A stretch of 13,188 nt of DNA from Betaproteobacteria bacterium. Lineage in GTDB: Bacteria; Pseudomonadota; Gammaproteobacteria; Burkholderiales; SG8-41. A program made the translations under genes and the position numbers. Under the pieces are notes generated by a model. That model made no database searches. It saw only the letters and a program-made list of their open reading frames with translations, and was not told the DNA's origin. Positions 6,667 to 13,188 of this stretch are shown piece by piece; position 1 is the stretch's first letter, and the number at the start of each line of letters is the position of its first letter. The stretch covers positions 1 to 13,188 of the forward strand of contig JANXRI010000206.1 in assembly GCA_025353085.1 (NCBI GenBank), given 5' to 3'.

Positions 6667-6695
6667 TTGATTTTTGCCTGGATAGCGAAGATAAT
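6667..6695 (+). promoter_or_regulatory. Putative sigma70 promoter of pepA-holC-valS
   Basis: TTGATT (6667-6672) and GATAAT (6690-6695) are spaced by exactly 17 nt; they match consensus at 4 of 6 and 5 of 6 positions. Transcription would start near 6702, about 35 nt before the GTG start of pepA. The GGGAG ribosome binding site at 6726-6730 lies within that leader. Confidence 0.5.
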
Positions 6696-6716
6696 CACCG
6701 ATTGCCTTTGCAGCAA
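6688..6716 (-). promoter_or_regulatory. Putative promoter of lptFG
   Basis: On the minus strand TTGCTG (6711-6716) and TATCTT (6688-6693) are separated by 17 nt. They match consensus at 3 of 6 and 4 of 6 positions, giving a short leader of about 25 nt. The -10 box overlaps the -10 box of the pepA promoter on the other strand. Confidence 0.3.
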
Positions 6717-6736
6717 TTCATCCTCGGGAGATCGGC

Positions 6737-8224
6737 GTGGAATTTAGCATAAAAAGCGGCAGTCCGGAGCGCATCCGCACGGGCTGCATCATCATCGGTG
6801 TGTTTGAACCGCGCAAGCTCACGAGCGCAGGCGCGGCACTCGACGGCGCATCGCGCGGACAGCTTGGCGCAGCGATCAAACGCGGTGATATGGAAGGCAA
6901 ATCAGGCACGACGTTGATGCTCCAGCAACTGCCCGGCATCGACGCTGCACGCGTAATGATGGTGGGCCTGGGCCGCGAGCGTGATTTCGATGACGGGAAA
7001 TATCGCCAGGCCATCGGCAAAGCTATCAGTGCGCTCAAGCAAACGGGTGTCACCGAAGCAGTGCTGTGCATGACGGCTGGAGTCAAGCACCGCAATCTCG
7101 GTTGGCATGCCGCGCAGTCGGCAATTGCCGCGACCGATGCGATTTACCGGTTTGATCGCATGAAGAGTAAACAGGAAACCGTGCGCGGAGTGCGTCAGCT
7201 CACACTGCTGGTCGCGGAACGCGGCGATCTTGCCGCCGGACAGGCCGGTCTAAAGCAGGGCGTCGCAATGGCGCACGGCATGAATTTAGCCAGGGATCTG
7301 GGCAACCTGCCACCGAATGTTTGCACGCCTTCCTATCTCGCCGACGCGGCGCGCGACCTCGCAAAGCGATACAGGCTTCGGGTACAGATTCTCGAACGCA
7401 AGGACATGGAAAAGCTTGGCATGGGATCGCTATTGTCGGTCGCTCGCGGGAGTCATCAGCCGCCGAAATTGATTATTGTGAAATACGACGGTGGGCCGCG
7501 CAGCGCGAAACCGTACGCGCTGGTCGGCAAAGGCGTCACCTTCGACACGGGCGGCATTTCGCTCAAGCCCGCGGCCGAAATGGACGAGATGAAGTTTGAT
7601 ATGTGCGGCGCCGCCAGCGTGCTCGGCACCTTGCGCGCAGTAGCTGAACTCAAGCTGTCAATCAACGTCGTGGGCGTGATTCCGGCTACCGAAAACATGC
7701 CGGGCGGGGCCGCGACCAAACCCGGCGACATCGTCACGAGCATGTCAGGGCAAACCGTCGAAATTCTTAATACAGATGCCGAGGGCAGGTTGATTCTGTG
7801 CGACGCGCTTACTTACACAGAACGCTTCGAGCCGCAGGCGGTGATCGATATCGCCACGTTGACGGGTGCCTGCGTTATCGCGCTGGGCCATGTGGCGAGC
7901 GGTCTTTTTGCAAACGATGAGGCGCTTGCGCAGGAACTGCTCGCGGCGGGTCAGACCGCGGGCGACCGCGCATGGCATCTACCCTTGTGGGACGATTATC
8001 AGGACCAGCTCAAAAGCAACTTCGCCGACTTCGCGAATATTGGCGGCCGGCCGGCCGGCAGCGTGACCGCCGCGTGTTTCCTCTCGCGCTTTACCAAAAA
8101 GTTTAAATGGGCGCACCTGGACATCGCCGGTGTCGCGTGGAAATCCGGCGCTGCAAAAGGTTCAACCGGTCGACCGGTGCCGCTGCTAACGCAGTTTTTG
8201 ATTGAGCGCGCGGCGAAAGCCTGA
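6737..8224 (+). CDS. pepA: Leucyl aminopeptidase (M17 family)
   Basis: Cytoplasmic hexameric di-metal aminopeptidase that removes N-terminal residues, preferring Leu, from peptides; in E. coli PepA also acts as a DNA-binding factor. It has 495 residues against about 503 in E. coli. The N-terminal domain covers about 1-160 and the M17 catalytic domain the rest. The active site is complete: K265 and D270 in VGKGVTFDTGG, K277 in SLKP, D288 in KFDMCG, and D347, E349 and R351 in the NTDAEGRL signature. The GTG start at 6737 is set by GGGAG 6 nt upstream. It is first in the probable pepA-holC-valS operon; holC follows after 65 nt. Confidence 0.96.
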   Translation: MEFSIKSGSPERIRTGCIIIGVFEPRKLTSAGAALDGASRGQLGAAIKRGDMEGKSGTTLMLQQLPGIDAARVMMVGLGRERDFDDGKYRQAIGKAISALKQTGVTEAVLCMTAGVKHRNLGWHAAQSAIAATDAIYRFDRMKSKQETVRGVRQLTLLVAERGDLAAGQAGLKQGVAMAHGMNLARDLGNLPPNVCTPSYLADAARDLAKRYRLRVQILERKDMEKLGMGSLLSVARGSHQPPKLIIVKYDGGPRSAKPYALVGKGVTFDTGGISLKPAAEMDEMKFDMCGAASVLGTLRAVAELKLSINVVGVIPATENMPGGAATKPGDIVTSMSGQTVEILNTDAEGRLILCDALTYTERFEPQAVIDIATLTGACVIALGHVASGLFANDEALAQELLAAGQTAGDRAWHLPLWDDYQDQLKSNFADFANIGGRPAGSVTAACFLSRFTKKFKWAHLDIAGVAWKSGAAKGSTGRPVPLLTQFLIERAAKA

Positions 8225-8279
8225 ACGACCGGGGCCGCGAAGACCGCGCGGAAAAATGCCGGTGATGTAAAGCGTTGAT

Positions 8280-8286
8280 AGGGTGG
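8280..8286 (+). promoter_or_regulatory. Ribosome binding site that decides the holC start
   Basis: AGGGTGG at 8280-8286 places its AGGG core 6 nt before TTG 8290. It has no useful relation to the earlier in-frame TTG at 8275, which it follows. It therefore favours a protein beginning MTQIDFYF, as is usual for this family. Confidence 0.55.
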
Positions 8287-8289
8287 CTT

Positions 8290-8718
8290 TTGACTCAGAT
8301 CGATTTTTATTTTCATGTCGAAAACAAACTGCAAATGGCGTGTGCATTAAGCGCCAAAGCGTGTGCGCGCGGAATGCGCGTGCTTGCTTACTGCGCCGAT
8401 GCCGAAGCAGGGCGCAAATTCAGCCGCCTGCTCTGGACCGCGCAGCCGGTTAGTTTCGTGCCCCATTGCACACCGGGCGACCCGCTCGCGGCCATGACGC
8501 CGGTGATCGTTGATCACGAAGGCGCCGAACCCGTACACGACGAAGTGCTGATTAACTTGCGGCCGGAGTGGCCACCTTTTTTCAGCCGCTTTCAGCGCCT
8601 GATCGAAATCGTGAGCCTGGACGAGGACGACCGCAGTCAGGCACGCGCACGCTTCAAGTTTTACCGCGACCGCGGCTATGCGATTCAAAATCACGACCTT
8701 TCCAAGAGCGCGCAATAA
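8290..8718 (+). CDS. holC: DNA polymerase III subunit chi
   Basis: Chi subunit of the clamp-loader complex. It binds psi (HolD) and the C-terminal tail of SSB, linking the replicative polymerase to single-stranded DNA. From TTG 8290 the protein has 142 residues and begins with the family pattern TQIDFYFHVENK, followed by ACALSAKACARGMRVLAYC, then RLLWTAQPVSFVPHC (SSB/psi face region). LINLRPEWPPFFSRF and DRGYAIQNHDLSK follow in the C-terminal half. An earlier TTG (8275) would add five residues (MIGWL) but lacks a ribosome binding site. The gene sits between pepA and valS as in E. coli, and the gap to valS is only 12 nt. Confidence 0.92.
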   Translation: MTQIDFYFHVENKLQMACALSAKACARGMRVLAYCADAEAGRKFSRLLWTAQPVSFVPHCTPGDPLAAMTPVIVDHEGAEPVHDEVLINLRPEWPPFFSRFQRLIEIVSLDEDDRSQARARFKFYRDRGYAIQNHDLSKSAQ

Positions 8719-8730
8719 GCGCGTTGAGCC

Positions 8731-9306
8731 ATGAGCGAGCCAGGCGACAGCGATGATAGCGGGACCAATGATGTACTCGGGCGAGCCGATGCGCTGCTGC
8801 AGCGACACCGCGCCACCACAAAGCCGCGCGCTGACAGCCTGGCCATGCCAACTCCTGCCGCGTCACTCGGCGACAATTTCGATGATTCAGCGATACCCAC
8901 GTTGACGGACATTGTGACGCTGCCAACTGTCGACGCACCCGTCGACGGGGCAGTCACGACGCCACCGGCGCACAGCGGGGAAATCATTTCGCGCGTGCAG
9001 GCGCAAAACCTTGAGCACGGCGTTTATCAAAAATTGAAGCAGGAACTCGACACGCAGATCGCCCAGGTACTGCAAAGCCGCTTTATGCCGGATGTCGCCG
9101 GCGCGCTCGACCGGGCGCTGCATAAAATCAGCGCCGATCTCAAAACAAATATCGACGCGATGGTGCGCACGTCGATCGCGGAAACATTGCAGGGTCAGAT
9201 GCAACAATTGCGCTTGCCGAATGCTGAGCCGGTCACCGCGCGTGCGGTAACCCAGGCACCGCCTGCTATTACGCCCGACCCTCCTGCGGCATCCCCCGCC
9301 TCGCCA
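8731..9306 (+). other. N-terminal extension of valS resembling a separate holC-valS linker protein
   Basis: Residues 1-192 of the valS frame. Residues 1-50 are polar with a VLGRADALLQRHR segment (15-27). SAIPTLTDIV (53-62) recalls the short IP-(V/T)-LT-(D/E)-(I/V)-V motif of hypothetical betaproteobacterial proteins, including the DUF2486-type protein between holC and valS in Burkholderia; this is from memory and unverified. Residues about 85-160 look helical and amphipathic (YQKLKQELDTQIAQVL; ALDRALHKISADLKTNIDAM). Residues 165-192 are a Pro/Ala linker (APPAITPDPPAASPASP). Function unknown. Confidence 0.6.
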
Positions 9307-12114
9307 GAACTCGCCAAAAGTTTTGAACCCCATGCGATTGAAGACCGCTGGTATGCCGAATGGGAACGCCGCGGCTATTTTGCGCAATCCGGCGACACAT
9401 CGCAGCCCGCCTATTGCATCCAGTTACCGCCGCCGAATGTCACCGGCACCTTGCACATGGGGCATGCGTTCCAGCAGACGCTGATGGACGCACTTGTCCG
9501 CTATCACCGCATGCGCGGCTACAACACCAACTGGGTGGCCGGCACGGATCATGCGGGCATCGCTACGCAGATTGTCGTGGAGCGCCAGCTCGAAGCGCAG
9601 GGTAAATCACGCCACGAGATGGGCGCAACACCCGGCGCTGCGCGGGAAAATTTTATTCAGCGCGTGTGGGAATGGAAACAGGAATCCGGTTCGACCATTA
9701 CGCGTCAGATGCGGCGGCTTGGCGCGTCCGCCAATTGGAGCTATGCCGACACGGAGGGCAATAACAGCGGCTACTTCACGATGGACGAGAAAATGTCACG
9801 TTCCGTCGTCGAAGTGTTCGTGCGCCTGCACGAGGAAGGCCTGATCTATCGCGGCAAGCGGCTCGTTAATTGGGATCCGGTGCTCGGAACCGCAGTGTCC
9901 GATCTCGAAGTCGACAGCGAAGAAGAAGACGGCAAAATCTGGGAAATCAAATACCCGCTCGCGGATGGCAGCGGCGCGCTGGTCGTCGCGACCACGCGGC
10001 CGGAAACGCTATTAGGGGATGCCGCTGTTGCCGTGAACCCTGATGACTGGCGCTATCAGCATCTGATCGGCAAGCGAGTTCAACTGCCGCTGAGTGAGGT
10101 GAACGGAAAAGCGCGCACGATACCGGTGATCGCCGACAGCTATGTCGACCGCGAATTCGGCACCGGTTGCGTCAAAATCACGCCGGCGCACGATTTCAAT
10201 GACTATCAAGTGGGCCAACGCCACCAGCTCGAACCGATCAATATCCTGACGCTGAGCGCCAAGCTTAATGACAATGCGCCCGAACCTTACCGCGGCCTTG
10301 ATCGTTTCGACGCTCGCCAGCGCGTGCTCACCGACTTGACCTCGCAGGGATTGCTGGTCTCCGAAAAGCCCTACAAATTACGCGTGCCGCGCTCGGGCCG
10401 CACCGGCGTCATCGTCGAGCCCATGCTCACCGACCAGTGGTACGTGAAGATGGACGGGCTCGCCAAGGCCGGCCTCAATGCGGTCGCCGTCGGCTCGGTC
10501 AAATTTTTTCCCGAGCATTGGGCCACGACGTATAACCAGTGGCTCGAAAATATCCAGGACTGGTGCATTTCGCGCCAGTTGTGGTGGGGCCATCAGATTC
10601 CAGCCTGGTATGACGACGCCGGCAATATTTACGTCGCGCGCACTGAGGATGAAGCGCGCGGCCAGGCCGCGGCAAAAGGCTATCGCGGCGAATTGAAGCG
10701 TGACGATGACGTACTGGACACCTGGTTTTCGTCAGCGCTGGTGCCCTTCACTTCGCTCGGCTGGCCGGATAAGACCGAAGACCTCGATGTATTTCTGCCC
10801 TCATCAGTACTCGTCACGGGCTTTGACATCATTTTCTTCTGGGTCGCACGTATGATCATGCTGACTCTTTACTTTACCGGCAAGGTGCCGTTCCGGCATG
10901 TCTACATCAATGCGCTGGTGCGTGATGCCGATGGCCAGAAGATGTCAAAGTCCAAAGGCAACACGCTCGATCCGCTTGATTTGATCGACGGCATCACGCT
11001 CGACGCGCTGCTCGAGAAATCGACCGTTGGCCTGTTACGGGCGGAACACAAATCAAAGATCGAAAAGTACTTGCGCAAAAACTATCCAGACGGCATTCCC
11101 TCGTTCGGCGTCGATGCGTTGCGATTTACGTTTGCGTCCCTCGCGACATTTGCCCGCACGCTCAACTTCGATCTGGGCCGCTGCGACGGCTACCGCAACT
11201 TTTGCAACAAGCTGTGGAATGCCACGCGCTTCGTGCTCATGAATTGCGATGGCAAGGATGTCGGGCTGGACGATTCACTGGCGCTCGAATACTCGCCGGC
11301 CGACCGCTGGATTGTGAGCCGCCTGCAGCGCGCCGAAGCGGAAGTTGCCAAAGGATTCAGCGACTATCGGTTTGACAATGCGGCGCGCGCAATTTACGAA
11401 TTCGTATGGGAAGAGTATTGCGACTGGTATGTGGAGATCGCCAAAGCGCAGATCGCCGGGGGCAACGAGGCGCAACAACGCGCAACGCGCCGCACGCTGG
11501 TGCGCGTGCTCGAAGCGACTCTGAGGCTCGCCCATCCGATCATTCCGTTTATCACCGAAGAGCTGTGGCAGAAAGTGGCACCGCTCGCGGGCAAAACCGG
11601 CGCGAGCATCATGCTGCAGCCGTATCCCGAACCAGCTGCCGGCCGCATCGACGAAAAAGCCGAGCAGCATGTCGCGTTGCTAAAGCAATTGACCAATGCG
11701 TGCCGCACGTTGCGCAGCGAAATGAACCTCGGTCCCCAGCAAAAAGTGCCGCTGTTTGCGCAAGGCGACCGCGCGACGCTGGGCGCCCTCGCGCCCTATC
11801 TTATGCCGCTCGCCCGATTGTCGGAGGTCACGATTGTCGACGACCTGCCGCAGGCTGACGCGCCGGTTTCGATCGTAGACGACTACAAGCTGATGCTGAA
11901 AATTGAAGTCGATGCAGACGCCGAGCGCGCGCGGCTCAGCAAGGAAATCGAACGCATCATTGGCGAAATCGCCAAAACTGCCGGCAAGCTCAACAATGCA
12001 AATTTTGTCGAACGTGCGCCGGCCACCGTGGTCGACCAGGAGCGTCAGCGTCTGGTGCAATTCGAAACTACCGTCGCCAAACTGCGCGCTCAGCTCGAAC
12101 GCTTGGGTCCTTAG
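8731..12114 (+). CDS. valS: Valyl-tRNA synthetase with N-terminal extension (apparent fusion)
   Basis: Class Ia synthetase that charges tRNA-Val with valine in the cytoplasm. The canonical enzyme begins near residue 193 (ELAKSFEPHAIEDRWYAEWE). It includes the HMGH nucleotide-binding motif (242-245), the editing-domain TTRPET (421-426), WCISRQLWWGHQIPAW (from 611), the KMSKS loop (737-741), the anticodon-binding domain and a C-terminal coiled-coil arm (about 1060-1125). That core is about 935 residues, against 951 for E. coli ValS. The first 192 residues are extra and resemble an independent small protein. No stop codon or nearby ATG/GTG separates them from the synthetase. ATG 8731 lies 12 nt after holC. 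An internal ATG (9199, residue 157) with AGGG upstream could yield a shorter form. All catalytic motifs are intact. Confidence 0.95.
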   Translation: MSEPGDSDDSGTNDVLGRADALLQRHRATTKPRADSLAMPTPAASLGDNFDDSAIPTLTDIVTLPTVDAPVDGAVTTPPAHSGEIISRVQAQNLEHGVYQKLKQELDTQIAQVLQSRFMPDVAGALDRALHKISADLKTNIDAMVRTSIAETLQGQMQQLRLPNAEPVTARAVTQAPPAITPDPPAASPASPELAKSFEPHAIEDRWYAEWERRGYFAQSGDTSQPAYCIQLPPPNVTGTLHMGHAFQQTLMDALVRYHRMRGYNTNWVAGTDHAGIATQIVVERQLEAQGKSRHEMGATPGAARENFIQRVWEWKQESGSTITRQMRRLGASANWSYADTEGNNSGYFTMDEKMSRSVVEVFVRLHEEGLIYRGKRLVNWDPVLGTAVSDLEVDSEEEDGKIWEIKYPLADGSGALVVATTRPETLLGDAAVAVNPDDWRYQHLIGKRVQLPLSEVNGKARTIPVIADSYVDREFGTGCVKITPAHDFNDYQVGQRHQLEPINILTLSAKLNDNAPEPYRGLDRFDARQRVLTDLTSQGLLVSEKPYKLRVPRSGRTGVIVEPMLTDQWYVKMDGLAKAGLNAVAVGSVKFFPEHWATTYNQWLENIQDWCISRQLWWGHQIPAWYDDAGNIYVARTEDEARGQAAAKGYRGELKRDDDVLDTWFSSALVPFTSLGWPDKTEDLDVFLPSSVLVTGFDIIFFWVARMIMLTLYFTGKVPFRHVYINALVRDADGQKMSKSKGNTLDPLDLIDGITLDALLEKSTVGLLRAEHKSKIEKYLRKNYPDGIPSFGVDALRFTFASLATFARTLNFDLGRCDGYRNFCNKLWNATRFVLMNCDGKDVGLDDSLALEYSPADRWIVSRLQRAEAEVAKGFSDYRFDNAARAIYEFVWEEYCDWYVEIAKAQIAGGNEAQQRATRRTLVRVLEATLRLAHPIIPFITEELWQKVAPLAGKTGASIMLQPYPEPAAGRIDEKAEQHVALLKQLTNACRTLRSEMNLGPQQKVPLFAQGDRATLGALAPYLMPLARLSEVTIVDDLPQADAPVSIVDDYKLMLKIEVDADAERARLSKEIERIIGEIAKTAGKLNNANFVERAPATVVDQERQRLVQFETTVAKLRAQLERLGP

Positions 12115-12115
12115 G

Positions 12116-13188
12116 ATGATTCACGCGCTTCGCGCGTTCCGCTACCGTAATTTCCGGCTGTATTTTTTCGGTCAATCGCTGTCGCTGCTTGGCACCTGGA
12201 TTCAACAGGTCGCCATGAGCTGGCTGGTCTATCGCCTCACCGGCTCGGCTTTTTTGCTGGGCCTGACTGCGTTTGCAAGCCAGATCCCCATTTTGATTTT
12301 CGCGCCGCTGGGCGGCCTGTGGGCGGATCGATTCGACCGCCGCAAGCTTCTGATCGCAACGCAGGCGCTGGCGCTCGTGCAAGCGATGGCGCTCGCGGCG
12401 CTTACGTATATGAATCTGATAGAAGTGTGGCATATCCTCGTGATGGCCGTGCTGCTCGGCATCGTCATGGCGACTGACACCCCTGTGCGTCAATCATTCG
12501 TGACGGAACTCGTGACGTCAAAAAGCGATTTACCCGGTGCCATCGCAATGAATGGTTTCGTCCAAAACGCGGGCCGCATGATAGGTCCGAGCCTCGCCGG
12601 CCTGTTGATTGCGGTGTCGAGCGAAGCGTTTTGTTTCTTCGCCAATGGCCTCAGCAAAATCGCGGTCATCGTGATCGTTGCGCTGATGCAAATCGATGTC
12701 CGTGCGATCAAGGCCGCGCATGCGCCGATGCTGCGCGGGCTCAAGGACGGCGCGGTCTATGCGGCGAGCCTGCTGCCGATAAGGCTCTTGTTGCCCATCG
12801 TTGCGCTGATCAGCTTCATGGCGACGCCGTACCAGGCGCTGATGCCGATTTTTGCGGCTGAAGTTTTTCAGGGCGACGCGCGCATGCTGGGCTTTTTGAT
12901 CGGCGCCGCCGGCCTCGGCGGCTCAAGCGGGCTCATTTATCTGGCGTCACGCAAAGATGTACGCGGGCTCGCTCGCCATATCGTGTTCGGCGCTCTTTTG
13001 ACCGGGTTGAGTCTCATGGTGTTCGGCGAATCGACGCTGTTGTGGCTGTCACTGACTGCAATCATGTTGACGGGCTTCGGCATTATCCTGGTCGGCATGG
13101 GCACGAGCATGATTTTGCAGACCATCGTCGCTGACGAAAAACGCGGGCGCGTGATGAGCTTTTTCACGGTTGCATTCCTCGGCATGAG
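12116..13188 (+). CDS. MFS transporter (MFS_3 / EntS-like), 3' end beyond the window
   Basis: The frame is open from ATG 12116 to the window edge (357 complete codons), so the protein is truncated by the edge. It begins MIHALRAFRYRNFRLYFFGQ, typical of the MFS_3 exporter family, in which E. coli EntS is the known member. It has about ten hydrophobic segments so far. The MFS signature GGLWADRFDRRK (66-77) lies between helices 2 and 3, and VRQSFVTELV follows helix 4. A second loop, DEKRGRVMSF, is near the visible end. The ATG lies 1 nt after the valS stop, so it is probably translated by coupling; the only upstream ribosome-binding element is a weak AGG within the valS stop region. The substrate cannot be predicted. 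Confidence 0.9.
   Translation, partial: MIHALRAFRYRNFRLYFFGQSLSLLGTWIQQVAMSWLVYRLTGSAFLLGLTAFASQIPILIFAPLGGLWADRFDRRKLLIATQALALVQAMALAALTYMNLIEVWHILVMAVLLGIVMATDTPVRQSFVTELVTSKSDLPGAIAMNGFVQNAGRMIGPSLAGLLIAVSSEAFCFFANGLSKIAVIVIVALMQIDVRAIKAAHAPMLRGLKDGAVYAASLLPIRLLLPIVALISFMATPYQALMPIFAAEVFQGDARMLGFLIGAAGLGGSSGLIYLASRKDVRGLARHIVFGALLTGLSLMVFGESTLLWLSLTAIMLTGFGIILVGMGTSMILQTIVADEKRGRVMSFFTVAFLGM

Noticed and set aside
8236..8252. CCGCG-N7-CGCGG stem after pepA as a terminator
   Set aside because: It is followed by A residues rather than T on the plus strand, and holC follows closely in the same operon.

Overview
The window looks like a chromosomal core segment of a betaproteobacterium. This rests on an operon encoding a sigma factor, a DUF3619 protein and a DUF3106 protein, a combination I associate with betaproteobacteria. 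It also rests on the betaproteobacterial style of the IlvB protein (a GEG rather than GDG thiamine-diphosphate motif) and on the block lptG-lptF / pepA-holC-valS, which has the same order in E. coli and many proteobacteria. The DNA is moderately GC-rich. I see no insertion sequence, phage gene, tRNA, rRNA, CRISPR array or other sign of recent transfer. I cannot place it below class level.

Layout. Positions 88-2307 (minus strand) hold ilvB-ilvH, the two subunits of acetolactate synthase, reading out of the left edge, where ilvC would be expected. A 316-bp divergent gap (2308-2623) carries a good sigma70-like promoter for ilvB and the leader of the next operon. Positions 2624-4457 (plus strand) hold a tight four-gene operon: a sigma-70 family factor that seems to start at CTG, a single-pass DUF3619 membrane protein, a secreted DUF3106 protein and an RDD membrane protein. 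It converges on lptG-lptF (minus, 4503-6655), the permease pair of the lipopolysaccharide export machine. An 81-bp divergent gap with overlapping promoter-like hexamers separates lptF from pepA-holC-valS (plus, 6737-12114). An MFS exporter gene starts 1 nt after valS and runs off the right edge.

How the genes relate. IlvB/IlvH make the first committed product of branched-chain amino acids and ValS charges tRNA with valine, but they are in separate operons on opposite strands. LptF/LptG serve the outer membrane. The sigma-DUF3619-DUF3106-RDD operon has the protein topology of an envelope-sensing sigma module: cytoplasmic sigma, membrane-anchored partner, periplasmic partner. That role is my inference.

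Most unusual points: (1) the valS reading frame carries about 192 extra N-terminal residues that look like the separate small protein often found between holC and valS in betaproteobacteria, so it appears to be a gene fusion; (2) the sigma factor gene has only a CTG codon available as the start of its conserved N-terminus; (3) the sigma/DUF3619/DUF3106/RDD operon is a candidate, uncharacterised envelope-response system.
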